Shown: positions 28,278 through 37,233, counted from the stretch's first letter. The stretch is 64,000 nucleotides of DNA from Bacteroidota bacterium (GCA_023399595.1 JAEWOR010000006.1:1-64000), one strand, 5' to 3'. Notes: generated by a model from the sequence alone, not told the origin. Numbers and translations are program-made.

Positions 28278-28852
28278 GGCAAAAAGAATTTATAGATAAT
28301 ATAAGCGTACAAAACACCCATAAATGCTAAAGTTCCTAACTTCCCTCCAATTCCATGGAAATAATGATGCGAGAAGTTATAAAAGATTGCGGTAAGAACT
28401 GTGGATAAAAAGATAAAAAGATAACCATATGGCAACTTGGTCATTCCTACAAAAGCTCCACAATAGATGGCAATAGGCCAATGCGCTGCAGATTTTACTT
28501 TATTTTTAATATTACGCGTAAAACTTCCTACAAACCCCACTAATCCCGCAGCAAAAACGGTATTGAGTTCAGCTTCTGACTGCAAAAAATAGGTTACAAA
28601 ACTCCCAATAAGAAACCAAACAAACAAATCATAATGCACTTCATGTTTAAGTTCAATATGCAAGTATTGTTTTTTTCGATAAGACATCGCCATTCCCAAA
28701 ACAATCAGTGAAAACACAATAATAAACCATGGCTTTAATGTTTGTTCCCTGATAATTGCTACCACAAAATAAACTTGCGCAGCAATAAATAGAACTAGGA
28801 GAATTTTATTGATAATTTGTTTCAAATATTTTTTTGCAAAATTACAACACAT
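28271..28852 (-). CDS. Hypothetical membrane protein, 193 aa
   Basis: Not recognised. Five or six membrane helices. I start it at the ATG at 28852; a TTG eight codons earlier overlaps the sprE terminator and is less likely. Segments such as GLVGFVGSFTRNIKNKVKS and FHGIGGKLGTLAFMG resemble those of the downstream 153-aa protein, with which it overlaps by 7 nt. A pair of half-size paralogues forming one complex is possible. Confidence 0.75.
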   Translation of the reverse strand: MCCNFAKKYLKQIINKILLVLFIAAQVYFVVAIIREQTLKPWFIIVFSLIVLGMAMSYRKKQYLHIELKHEVHYDLFVWFLIGSFVTYFLQSEAELNTVFAAGLVGFVGSFTRNIKNKVKSAAHWPIAIYCGAFVGMTKLPYGYLFIFLSTVLTAIFYNFSHHYFHGIGGKLGTLAFMGVLYAYIIYKFFLPW

Positions 28853-28866
28853 AGATTGATAAAAAA

Positions 28867-28884
28867 AGCTACCCAAAAGGATAG
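28867..28884 (-). terminator. Rho-independent terminator after sprE/porW
   Basis: 7-bp stem with one G-T wobble (28867-28873 with 28878-28884) and a 4-nt loop; seven T residues follow on the minus strand. Confidence 0.7.
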
Positions 28885-28892
28885 CCTCAATT

Positions 28893-31481
28893 TTATTCTT
28901 TCATTTCAATTTTATTCAGTTGAGTATCTTTTACAGCTTCTTTATTTGGAGCACTCAAAGGAAGTCCGTTTTTCTGAGCAGGAACACCTATTCCTGACGC
29001 TGGATTGGCATTTCCTGGGGGCTGATTAGGTGGTACTAATTGTTGAACTCCCTGTTGCGGAGCATTCATATTCAATGGTTGAACAGGGGGCTGATTAGGA
29101 TTGGTCAGTTGAATATTATTTCCTTTATTATCAGTTGGTTTAAATTGCAATTCACTTTTTAAGTAATTCAACATTTCCTTTGCTTTAATGCCTTCTGGAG
29201 TTTTAGCATAATTCAGTGCAATTTGTTCTAGCTGTAAGATCATCACTTCCTTACCCGTCATTTTACCTGTGTTAAAAGCATTTAACAAGGTTAATTTAGG
29301 TATTAATGCATCTTTTGGATATTGCGCAATGGTTTGCTCTAACAAATCTTTACTCTCCTGAAATTTCTCTTCCTCATACAAACTGAAAGCTCTTATATAA
29401 GCTCCTTCCACACTAGCATCCGACTTTACAAAAGTTGAATTTTTAGGATTTCTCACAAACTCCGCATACGAAGTGTAAGGATAATCTTTTAAGAGAATCT
29501 GTTTAGCTCTTTCCGCAGCGTTAGGATTCTTCTCATAATTCATTGCATAAATTTCGTAAAGTGCTTGTAGCATTACTTTTTCTTCGGGTTTTACATCTAC
29601 TAAATCATATAAAGTTTTTGTGGCCAAAGGTGTATTGGTAAAATAATTCTGATACATTACCCCCATACCAAGAGATGCTGTGTCCCTATCTTTCTTTAAT
29701 TGACTTAACATAGTAGGATTGGTTGGAATTTTTTCAATATAAAACTCGGGTTCATATCTCCTTGGATTAGGTGTATTGCTAATTCCTAGAGCTTCATTCT
29801 TTTTATCTTGAAGACTGCTACCCATGGTTTGCGAATACCTCCAGTTATCTGCTAATCCCCTACTTCCCCAAACCTGTTTAAATGCCGACGTACCTTTAGA
29901 AACGGTGTTATTATTACTGAAATAAAAACCCTTGGTTGCAACCCCAAAATCTGTAAAAGAGTTTCCGCTACTTCCGAAAATTGAATTGGAACTGTAATCT
30001 CCCGAATCAAAACCTTTTTGACGTTCCGCTTTTCTTCTTTCTTGTTCTTCTTTTTCTTCCTTAGCTTTTAATCTTGTAATATAATTATTGAAAAAAGCTT
30101 TTTTCTGAGGATCATCCATCTTAGCAAGACTAAGAATACTGTCGTTCTTTTTAATTAAATAATAATTTTTAGCTATTTTTTTAATATTCTCAGATTGCTC
30201 TCTAAGAAGCATTTTAGACGGTTCATAAGTCATCGCAACCAAAGCAGAATCGTAGTAAACTCCAGCTCCTATATAATCGTTTTTGTCTAAATATCCATTT
30301 CCTATTTCGTAAAAAGTAAGACCTCTAATTTGTGGATCCGATTCTTTTTCTTCAAGAGATTTTCTGAAAAAAGTTTGAGCCTCGTCCTTTTTATTAGCTT
30401 TATTAGCCATTAAACCCAAAGCATAGTAAAATTCATTTTTTCGAGAACCATAAGTTCCTTTTTTACTAATTCCTTCCAAATAATTTTTTGCTCCTTGATA
30501 ATCGCCACTTCCATTGAAAGTTTTAGCAATTTCTATTTGAGATTTCACTTCAAATTCAAAGTTATTAGCGTATTTATAAGCTTCTTTAAAGCTTTCTCTC
30601 GCTAAATTATTCTTCCCTAGGTTTTGCAAAAGCTGACCTCTTACAAAGGCGATTCTACTTTTTAATTTACGGCTAGAATTCACTTCAAAAGCTCTATCGA
30701 GTTCCTTTAAAGCCAAATCTTTTTTACCTTCATCCAACAAAGACTCTGCATAATAAATGGAAAATATCTTCTCGTATTCTTTAGTAAGTCCTTCTCCTTT
30801 TACTTTTGCAAAAACCTCATTGGCCTTTTCAAAATCTTTCATTTTTGCATAAGCCAAACCTTGATAAACTCTTGCTAAAGGCAAACGCTTATCATCTTTC
30901 ATTTTCGCAAAAAGTGTATTGAGAATATCTAATGCAGCAACTGGTTTATTCTGATAAATTCTAGATTGAGCAGCAATAATATAAGCATCAAATAAGGTTT
31001 TATTTTGTTCCGCTCCTTTTCTTATCACCGAATAATTTTGAATCGCTTTTAAGGCTTTTGCTTCTGCAATTTCCAAAGAATTTGCCCCTTTTGGAGCTTC
31101 CTGTCCGATACCAGAACTTATATTTCCTGCATTAGGTGGCATACCTGGAGCTCCAGCACTTTTTCGAAGACTCTCTGAAGAATTATTTACAGAAGCCATT
31201 TTCATGGTATTGTCCGCAAAAGCTGTAGTTTGTCCTAAATCGCTTCCAACAGGTTGATCTTCGTAAGTAAGAATAGGAATATAAGGAGCATAAAAATTAT
31301 CTTTATGTCCTTTATCTCTCTCTTCAAACTCATAATTTAATGCATCTTTTGCATTAAATAAAGTATTGTAATAGGTAGAAAACCCTTTTAAAAATTTAGA
31401 TCTTTTCTCAGGCTTCTTAGAGGTAGATGCACAAGAAACAACTATAGAAATTATTAAAAGAAATAAAATGTTTTTTTTCAT
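28893..31481 (-). CDS. sprE: Type IX secretion / gliding lipoprotein SprE (PorW)
   Basis: 862 aa from the ATG at 31481 (a longer in-frame start at 31523 lacks a clean signal). The lipobox ends at C17 (VVSC). After it comes KGFSTYYNTLFNAKDAL, the N-terminal block typical of SprE/PorW, then many TPR-like helices (about 170-440 and 640-770). The C-terminal tail (about 785-850) is rich in Pro, Gln and Asn. SprE/PorW is an outer-membrane-linked component of the type IX secretion system needed for secretion and gliding in Flavobacterium. Upstream are maf and the KdsC-like gene, a frequent flavobacterial order. Confidence 0.9.
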   Translation of the reverse strand: MKKNILFLLIISIVVSCASTSKKPEKRSKFLKGFSTYYNTLFNAKDALNYEFEERDKGHKDNFYAPYIPILTYEDQPVGSDLGQTTAFADNTMKMASVNNSSESLRKSAGAPGMPPNAGNISSGIGQEAPKGANSLEIAEAKALKAIQNYSVIRKGAEQNKTLFDAYIIAAQSRIYQNKPVAALDILNTLFAKMKDDKRLPLARVYQGLAYAKMKDFEKANEVFAKVKGEGLTKEYEKIFSIYYAESLLDEGKKDLALKELDRAFEVNSSRKLKSRIAFVRGQLLQNLGKNNLARESFKEAYKYANNFEFEVKSQIEIAKTFNGSGDYQGAKNYLEGISKKGTYGSRKNEFYYALGLMANKANKKDEAQTFFRKSLEEKESDPQIRGLTFYEIGNGYLDKNDYIGAGVYYDSALVAMTYEPSKMLLREQSENIKKIAKNYYLIKKNDSILSLAKMDDPQKKAFFNNYITRLKAKEEKEEQERRKAERQKGFDSGDYSSNSIFGSSGNSFTDFGVATKGFYFSNNNTVSKGTSAFKQVWGSRGLADNWRYSQTMGSSLQDKKNEALGISNTPNPRRYEPEFYIEKIPTNPTMLSQLKKDRDTASLGMGVMYQNYFTNTPLATKTLYDLVDVKPEEKVMLQALYEIYAMNYEKNPNAAERAKQILLKDYPYTSYAEFVRNPKNSTFVKSDASVEGAYIRAFSLYEEEKFQESKDLLEQTIAQYPKDALIPKLTLLNAFNTGKMTGKEVMILQLEQIALNYAKTPEGIKAKEMLNYLKSELQFKPTDNKGNNIQLTNPNQPPVQPLNMNAPQQGVQQLVPPNQPPGNANPASGIGVPAQKNGLPLSAPNKEAVKDTQLNKIEMKE

Positions 31482-31559
31482 TGTAGTTGTATAACTTACT
31501 AACTTCTGTTTTATTATCAACAATCTTGATAAAGATGTAAATTTAATGAAAAAATATAT

Positions 31560-32129
31560 TTATAGACTTGAATCATTAATATCACGTATCATTTTATACA
31601 ATAAATGTGTTGGTAAGCCCATAATGGTGTAGAAACTCCCTTCAATTTTTTTGATTTTCGCCATTCCAATCCACTCTTGAATTCCGTAACTTCCCGCTTT
31701 ATCAAATGGTTTAAAAGCATCAATATAATAATTGATTTCATCATCCGAAATTTCATCAAAATATACCGTAGCAACATCCGTTTCAGTGATGCTTTTATAA
31801 ATATTTTTCACGGTAATTCCTGTAAATACTTGGTGTTGACTGCCAGAAAGTTTCCTTATCGTTTCAAAAGCTTCATTTCTGTCTTTAGGTTTTCCCAAAA
31901 TATTTTCCTTAAAAACGACAACTGTATCTGCAGTAATTAAAACTTCATCAGCTTGAAGATTTTGATAAGTATTCGCTTTTAATTCCGATAAATAACTTGC
32001 TGCATTTTTTGGCTCAATTTCTTGAGGTAAAATTTCATCACAATCTATTTTCACAACATTAAAACCAAATCCTAAACCCGAAAGCAGTTCTTTACGTCTC
32101 GGCGATTGCGATGCTAAAAGTATCTTCAT
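31560..32129 (-). CDS. maf: Maf-family nucleotide pyrophosphatase
   Basis: 189 aa. Maf proteins hydrolyse dTTP/UTP or modified nucleoside triphosphates to monophosphates. LLASQSPRRKELL (residues 4-16) is the family signature, with ITADTVVVF (about 66-74), GKPKDRNEA (about 79-87) and DKAGSYGIQ (about 144-152). The KAGSYGIQ form points to the dTTP/UTP (YhdE-like) subgroup. 10 nt from the KdsC-like gene. Confidence 0.95.
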   Translation of the reverse strand: MKILLASQSPRRKELLSGLGFGFNVVKIDCDEILPQEIEPKNAASYLSELKANTYQNLQADEVLITADTVVVFKENILGKPKDRNEAFETIRKLSGSQHQVFTGITVKNIYKSITETDVATVYFDEISDDEINYYIDAFKPFDKAGSYGIQEWIGMAKIKKIEGSFYTIMGLPTHLLYKMIRDINDSSL

Positions 32130-32139
32130 TCTACCAATT

Positions 32140-32658
32140 TTAAATGGATTGTGTATTGTCTTCCAACCACGTGTTTTGAGATTTCATTACTTGCTCAATA
32201 ACATCACGAACCGCACCACTTCCGCCAGTTTTAGGCGAAATATAATGCGCAACTGCTTTCACTTCCGGAACTGCATTTTCTGGACAAGTAGCCACTGCAC
32301 AGTTTTCTAAAAGGTGAATATCTGGTAAATCATCGCCCATGGTAAGAATTTCATCGTCGTGAAGATTATGTTTCTTTTTAAAAGCTTTATAATCTACCAT
32401 CTTGTTGTGCGATTTTGGATAATAATCTTGTATCCCAAGATATTCTATCCTATGTTTCACCATTTCATCATTTCCTCCAGTAATTACCCCTATAATATAA
32501 TTGTTTTTTAAAGCTTTTACCACCGCGTAACCATCCAAAACATTCATCACTCTGCACATATTTCCACCTGGCATTAGATAAACATTTCCGTCGGTAAAAA
32601 CACCGTCTACATCAAACACAAAAGCTTTTATATTTTTTAATTTTCCTTTATAAGACAT
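32140..32658 (-). CDS. KdsC-like HAD phosphatase
   Basis: 172 aa, the length of KDO-8-phosphate phosphatase. It has the HAD nucleophile motif FDVDGVFTDG (about 14-23), the Thr of VITGG, the basic K-K-H region, and GDDLPD (about 107-112). The enzyme would release phosphate in the KDO branch of lipopolysaccharide synthesis. Related sequences act on N-acylneuraminate 9-phosphate, so the substrate is inferred. Confidence 0.92.
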   Translation of the reverse strand: MSYKGKLKNIKAFVFDVDGVFTDGNVYLMPGGNMCRVMNVLDGYAVVKALKNNYIIGVITGGNDEMVKHRIEYLGIQDYYPKSHNKMVDYKAFKKKHNLHDDEILTMGDDLPDIHLLENCAVATCPENAVPEVKAVAHYISPKTGGSGAVRDVIEQVMKSQNTWLEDNTQSI

Positions 32659-32678
32659 TTTTATTCTGAAATTTTAAT

Positions 32679-33431
32679 TTATTCAAGGTTGTACATTTTT
32701 TTAATGGATTCATTTAAAACTTTATAAATTTCTAAATGTTCGCCAGATAAAAGTTCTTCATGCATTTCTAAAATTCTTTTATCATTTCTTACCGCAGGAC
32801 CAGTTTGAGCATTTAGAGGCTCCAAATGATGAATTTTCTCTGTAGTTTCATCTATTAATGGTAAAAAATAAGAAAATGGAATTTCTTGACTATCAGAAAT
32901 TTCTTTGGCTCTTGCAAAAAGATGATTCACAAAATTACAAGCAAAAACCGCCGTTAAATGAATGTATTTTCTTTTATCATACGTACTTAGCATTACTTTA
33001 TCCGAAACTTTTCTAGCTAAGTTTAACAACAATTCTTCATCCTCATTATTTTCCGCTTCAACAAAAAAAGGAATTTCAGAATATTGCAATTTTTTATTTT
33101 TAGAAAAAGTTTGAAGCGGATAAAAGCTGGCCTTTCTATAATTTCCAGCCAAAATTTCTTTGGGCAAAGATCCTGAAGTATGAGCCACCAAAACATTCGG
33201 ATTGGTAATTATTTTAGAAACGTCATGAACAGCATTATCGCTCACCGAAATTAAATACAAATCCGCCGACTCCAATTGAGCTGTAGAATAGTTAAAACCT
33301 GTTTCATTAGATATTTTTTGAAGCTCAGCTTCGTTTCTTCCGTAGACTTGCTTCACCAGGATATTATTTTCTTTAAAAGCTTTTGTTAGATGATAAGCTA
33401 CATTTCCGGAACCAATAATTACTAAATCCAT
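32679..33431 (-). CDS. DUF2520 / Rossmann-like oxidoreductase
   Basis: 250 aa from the ATG at 33431; another ATG at 33449 adds six residues. The N-terminal NAD(P) fold has VIIGSGNVAYHL (about 3-14). The C-terminal helical DUF2520 domain contains AVFACNFVNHLFARAKE (about 163-179) and LNAQTGPAVRNDKRIL. The family resembles pyrroline-5-carboxylate or ketopantoate reductases but has no established substrate. It heads the DUF2520-kdsC-maf cluster. Confidence 0.88.
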   Translation of the reverse strand: MDLVIIGSGNVAYHLTKAFKENNILVKQVYGRNEAELQKISNETGFNYSTAQLESADLYLISVSDNAVHDVSKIITNPNVLVAHTSGSLPKEILAGNYRKASFYPLQTFSKNKKLQYSEIPFFVEAENNEDEELLLNLARKVSDKVMLSTYDKRKYIHLTAVFACNFVNHLFARAKEISDSQEIPFSYFLPLIDETTEKIHHLEPLNAQTGPAVRNDKRILEMHEELLSGEHLEIYKVLNESIKKMYNLE

Positions 33432-33519
33432 ATTGCAAATATAGAGCATTAAAAAGTTTGGTTTAAAATTGGTTAATTAATAATTTTTCAAATAATTAGT
33501 AATACTTTTAACTTTTGGA

Positions 33520-33527
33520 TATTTTTG
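33520..33527 (+). promoter_or_regulatory. Possible -7 box of the ECF sigma operon
   Basis: TATTTTTG fits TAnnTTTG, 24 nt before the ATG at 33552. No proper -33 TTG is seen. The housekeeping sigma factor, and not ECF autoregulation, would read this box. Confidence 0.35.
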
Positions 33528-33551
33528 TAATCCAAACAATGAACGCATCTT

Positions 33552-34103
33552 ATGAAGACCAAAGACGCTGAGATTATTGCCCTGATGCAGAATACACGAA
33601 CCCAAGAAAAAGGGATTCGGGCATTGATGGATGCATATCAAAGTAGGTTGTATTGGCATATAAGACGTTTAATTGTAGATGCAGATTTAGCTCAGGATGT
33701 TTTGCAGGAGACTTTTATTAAAGTGTATCAGAATTTTCATCAGTTTAAGAATGACAGTCAGTTATACACTTGGCTTTACAGAATTGCAACTAACGAAGCT
33801 TTACAACAAATTAACAAGCTTAAAAAGATGCAAAAAACAGATGAAGATGCAGATTATTACCTCCAAAACATTGTAGCTGATGAAGTAGAAAAAGATGGTA
33901 CAGAAATTCAAATTTTATTGCAAAAAGCAATTCATAGTTTACCAGAAAAACAAAAACTGGTTTTCACAATGAGGTATTATGACGATTTGCCGTATGAGGA
34001 GATTTCAAAAATTGTTGACATGTCGGTAGGTACATTAAAAACCAATTACCACTATGCCAAGCAAAAAATAGAAGATTATATTAAAGAAAATTATGATAAA
34101 TAA
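33552..34103 (+). CDS. ECF-type RNA polymerase sigma factor
   Basis: 183 aa. Region 2 (about 20-85) includes DLAQDVLQETFIKVY and the WLYRIATNEA segment that contacts the -10 element. Region 4 (about 125-178) has the helix-turn-helix LPYEEISKIVDMSVGTLKTNYHYA split across two helices. There is no region 1.1 or 3, so it is a group IV sigma. A small one-TM protein follows 16 nt downstream and is a likely anti-sigma. Confidence 0.95.
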   Translation: MKTKDAEIIALMQNTRTQEKGIRALMDAYQSRLYWHIRRLIVDADLAQDVLQETFIKVYQNFHQFKNDSQLYTWLYRIATNEALQQINKLKKMQKTDEDADYYLQNIVADEVEKDGTEIQILLQKAIHSLPEKQKLVFTMRYYDDLPYEEISKIVDMSVGTLKTNYHYAKQKIEDYIKENYDK

Positions 34104-34119
34104 TTTTTAAGACCGCAAA

Positions 34120-34680
34120 ATGAAGAATTTTGATATAGAAAATTTAGAAAGAAAAAACATTTATAAAATTCCCGATACACTTTTTGATAATGTTCAGGAA
34201 AATGTGATGAATGCTATTTCTATTGATACTGAAGAAACAGTAATTAGCACTAACAAAGGCAAAATTGTTAAGTTGAATTGGTGGATGGCTGCGGCAGCAT
34301 CTTTGGTATTAATATTTGGTTTAGGATGGATATTTTCGGATTCATTCACCAACCAAAACAACATTAATACTATTGATACTTTAGTGAAAACTGAGCTTCC
34401 ACATAATGCAGTAGAAAGTACACAAGCTTACAATATTGTAAAATCTGACGTGAGTTCCATTGATGTTGATGATTCTAAAAAGAATACAAATACCACTAAT
34501 GTTAAAACCATTGCTTCACGCCAAGAGATTAAAAAAACGAATATAAAAGCGGTAAATCTTCCAAACAAAGAAGTAAATGAAGAAGAGATGAATGTATATT
34601 TAGATGTTTTGTCCAATAAAGAAATCTCGGACATTGCACAGAATTCAGTTTCGGATGTATATTTAGATTTATATAACTAA
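34120..34680 (+). CDS. Putative anti-sigma factor, single membrane span
   Basis: 186 aa. A cytoplasmic N-terminal part of about 50 residues, one membrane helix (about 54-72, starting WWMAAAASLVLIFGLGW), and a Ser/Thr/Asn-rich periplasmic part. This is the topology of an anti-sigma factor, and the gene lies directly after the sigma gene, but no zinc-binding anti-sigma motif (HxxxCxxC) is present. The start of the protein (IPDTLFDNVQENVMN) is found in similar flavobacterial proteins. Function inferred from context. Confidence 0.75.
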   Translation: MKNFDIENLERKNIYKIPDTLFDNVQENVMNAISIDTEETVISTNKGKIVKLNWWMAAAASLVLIFGLGWIFSDSFTNQNNINTIDTLVKTELPHNAVESTQAYNIVKSDVSSIDVDDSKKNTNTTNVKTIASRQEIKKTNIKAVNLPNKEVNEEEMNVYLDVLSNKEISDIAQNSVSDVYLDLYN

Positions 34681-34686
34681 CAACAA

Positions 34687-35199
34687 ATGAAAAAGATATT
34701 TTTATTATATATTCTTATAATCTTCGGAGGATTCAGCATTAATGCGCAGAAGCTTAATTACGATTGGAAGAAAATGAAGCCCGAAGAGAGAAAAGAAGTC
34801 ATTAACAACCTTTCACCTGAGGAAAGAAAAGAACTTTTAAAAAAGTTCAGAAATAATATGGTGATTGAAAATCTAGACATAAAACCCGAAAATAAAGAGG
34901 AGTTTACTAAAGTTTACAACGAATATTTAGAAAACCAATCGAACATAAAAAAACAATTTAATCCGCATTTTAAACCAGAAGACCTTTCGGATATTGAAGC
35001 TAAGCAAAAACTTAATCAGAGTTTTGAAATGGGACAAAGTTTATTGGATAACAGAAAAAGATATGCAGAAAAATTTCAGCAAGTAATCCCACCACAAAAG
35101 GTTTTAAAACTATTCCAAACAGAAGGAATGGTAAGGGATAAAATGAATGAGAGAAAACATCCTAACACTAGGAATTCCTCTCAGAGAAGATCGAGATGA
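34687..35199 (+). CDS. Secreted Spy/CpxP-like helical protein
   Basis: 170 aa with a signal peptide (cleavage after INAQ, about residue 20). The mature protein is highly charged and helical. It opens with repeated MKPEERKEVINNLSPEER-type turns and later has an LTPEQ-like LDIKPENKEEF segment; the tail is basic. This resembles Spy/CpxP-like periplasmic stress chaperones that often share operons with ECF sigma factors in Bacteroidota. It lies 6 nt after the anti-sigma gene and may report envelope stress. Similarity is by pattern only. Confidence 0.7.
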   Translation: MKKIFLLYILIIFGGFSINAQKLNYDWKKMKPEERKEVINNLSPEERKELLKKFRNNMVIENLDIKPENKEEFTKVYNEYLENQSNIKKQFNPHFKPEDLSDIEAKQKLNQSFEMGQSLLDNRKRYAEKFQQVIPPQKVLKLFQTEGMVRDKMNERKHPNTRNSSQRRSR

Positions 35200-35229
35200 T
35201 CTCATAATAGTTTATTTTTTTAATGTTGG

Positions 35230-35261
35230 ACGACTCTCATAAAGTATTTTGTGAGAGTCGT
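35230..35261 (+). terminator. Terminator of the ECF sigma operon
   Basis: 10-bp perfect stem (35230-35239 with 35252-35261) and a 12-nt loop, followed by a T-rich run. It ends the sigma/anti-sigma/Spy-like operon. Confidence 0.8.
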
Positions 35262-35265
35262 TTAA

Positions 35266-35301
35266 TTTTTGATAAAACATTCTATAATTCTTTTACTTTT
35301 G
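35266..35301 (+). promoter_or_regulatory. Promoter of the 345-aa secreted protein
   Basis: TTTTTG (35266-35271), a 22-nt spacer, then TACTTTTG (35294-35301), matching TTG ... TAnnTTTG. The ATG is at 35318. Confidence 0.6.
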
Positions 35302-35317
35302 TTAAAAAATAAAGAAT

Positions 35318-36355
35318 ATGAAAACATTATTTGCCTTCACATTTATATTCATTTTTTCTTTTGCGTTCTCGCAAGATATTGAACTTATTAAACTTTATAA
35401 AAACATTAAAGACAAAAGAGGACTTATAAAATCTCTTAGTGTTATAGATAATAGACCTGATAAAAATATTGGAACATTGTCTGATTCAAAAAAAACAGTG
35501 AGTTTAAAGTTTGAAAATGAAGATTTGAAAAGCTATATCGAAAATTGGTTTAACTCGGATAATAAAACAGAAGGAAATACAGACCTTGTTTTGATGATTG
35601 AAGAGATAAAATCTTACCAAGAACAAAATCTTGAAACAAATGAATCCGTTCCAAAACTTAAAGTGAAAATTTCTAGTTTTATAAAAAGAAATGATAAATA
35701 TTATTTCATTAATAGATTTGATAATATTGCAATTGTTCCCATTAATAGAGCTGCTTTTTCACAAGATTACTTTGCAGATCAAATCTCAAATCTCTTTACA
35801 AACTTTATAAAATCATCTTACACAAGCACGGTATCAAGCTATGTAATTCCTGAAAATGAAATTAATAATTATAATAACTATTTAGTGAAAAACTCCAAAG
35901 CTCTGAATAGTTCTGAATTAAAAGATGGTTTTTATAAAAACTTTAAAAATTTTTCGAATCAAGAACCAGATGCAAACTACACCTTAGAAAGGAACAAGAA
36001 AGGCAAGCCAAAAAGATTGAAATACAATGGTGAACAAGTTCCCTTTTCCGAAATCTATGGGTTTGTAGAAAACGGAAAAGTTTATAAACTAACACCAGTA
36101 GGTTTTGACGAAATGCAAAAAGATGAAAAAGGATTTCACCTCTACACTTCCAGAAATAACATTTTCTTAAAAAACTCCAATAATGTAATGATAGGAGCGA
36201 TGGCAGGAGGAATGGTAGGCGCATTAATCGGCGGAATTATTGATGCCAATTCTAACAATAACTCAGGCGGAATGATTCCGTTTGGATACTCAAATCATGC
36301 ACAATGTATTGTTTATATAGATTCCTTAACTGGAGATTACGTTTTCACTCAATAA
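35318..36355 (+). CDS. Secreted glycine-zipper protein, family not recognised
   Basis: 345 aa with a signal peptide (cleavage after AFSQ, about residue 19). The first two thirds are mixed alpha/beta with no named domain. The C-terminal third has a conserved block KLTPVGFDEMQKDEKGFHLY and a glycine-zipper segment (about 290-310, G/A every three or four residues, as in membrane-inserting zippers). The last 25 residues include YIDSLTGDYVF. A decayed paralogue follows immediately (36375-37185) and keeps the same blocks, so this is a lineage-specific duplicated family. Confidence 0.8.
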   Translation: MKTLFAFTFIFIFSFAFSQDIELIKLYKNIKDKRGLIKSLSVIDNRPDKNIGTLSDSKKTVSLKFENEDLKSYIENWFNSDNKTEGNTDLVLMIEEIKSYQEQNLETNESVPKLKVKISSFIKRNDKYYFINRFDNIAIVPINRAAFSQDYFADQISNLFTNFIKSSYTSTVSSYVIPENEINNYNNYLVKNSKALNSSELKDGFYKNFKNFSNQEPDANYTLERNKKGKPKRLKYNGEQVPFSEIYGFVENGKVYKLTPVGFDEMQKDEKGFHLYTSRNNIFLKNSNNVMIGAMAGGMVGALIGGIIDANSNNNSGGMIPFGYSNHAQCIVYIDSLTGDYVFTQ

Positions 36356-36374
36356 TTTTTCAACTAATTCACTC

Positions 36375-37185
36375 ATAAAAAAAAGCATTTTATTCTTTTT
36401 TATTTCTTTTCGGTTACTTTTCGCTCAAAAAACAATTTATATCCCATTAAAACAAAACTTAAAAAACAAATCTAAAACAAGCCCACTCACTAATTATTAT
36501 AGATTTCAGACAAGCCCACTCACTAATTATTATAGATTTCAGAGAAGATAAAAATATTGGAAACATTATTTACAGAAAAAATAATTTTGATATAAAATTT
36601 GAGGATGAAGATTTAAAAACAAAATTGGATTTAAACTTACAAAATTCATCACAAATTCCTATTCTCATCCTGTAAGTAAATTTGTAATTAATGAAGATAA
36701 TCTATCTAATTATGAAATAGCATTAACTTCTCAAATAAAATCCTTTAACACCGAAAAAGTTGCGGAAAGAGTATATTCAAGCTTTGAAAATTTTTGCAAT
36801 CAAGAATTTTCAAAAAAATCCTTTGTAAGGAAAAACGAGAAAGGCATCGTAAATGGAGTTGGAGATACAGAAGGTTATGATGTTTTAAGAAAAAATGTTT
36901 TTGCATACGTGGATGAATGAGTTCCCCATTTTTTAACTCCTGTTGGTTTTTTAAAAATGCAAAAAGATCAAAAAGGATATTACATTTTTGCTACTAAAGA
37001 AGAACTTAATCCTGAAAATAATAATCTTACAACTTTCATCGGCGCTATGACTGGGGGAATTATTGGAGGAATTGTGGGTGGAATTATTGACGCCAACACC
37101 AGAAAAAAACAAGTTAGAAGAACAAGATGGCTTTTATAATATTTATATTGATTCTTTAATTGGAGAATTGCTTTACGAAAAATAA
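36375..37185 (+). pseudogene. Decayed paralogue of the 345-aa glycine-zipper protein
   Basis: Translation in changing frames recovers a signal peptide (ATA where the ATG should be, 36375), then IIDFREDKNIG, FEDEDLK, a gap of roughly 90 codons, VINEDNLSNYE, FCNQEFSKKSF, FLTPVGFLKMQKDQKGYYIF, the glycine zipper and YIDSLIGELLYE. All align in order with the intact gene at 35318-36355. Disruptions seen are the lost start codon, a 33-bp tandem duplication (36477-36542), a stop at 36549, a stop after the large deletion near 36673, a nonsense TGA at 36918 and a frameshift near 37130. The fragment 36957-37139 stays open but should not be called a gene. Confidence 0.88.
36477..36542 (+). repeat. 33-bp exact tandem duplication in the pseudogene
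   Basis: Two identical adjacent 33-nt units, 36477-36509 and 36510-36542. The unit length is a multiple of three, so the duplication itself keeps frame. Being exact, it looks recent relative to the other lesions. Confidence 0.95.
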
Positions 37186-37233
37186 GTTTTCATCTGATTT
37201 ACAGAAAAAAGGGGCTTTTTAAGTCTCTTTTTT

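Noticed and set aside
36957..37139. 60-aa open frame with a glycine zipper as its own gene
   Set aside because: It aligns in order with the C-terminal part of the upstream intact gene and continues an upstream frame interrupted by TGA, so it is a fragment of the pseudogene.
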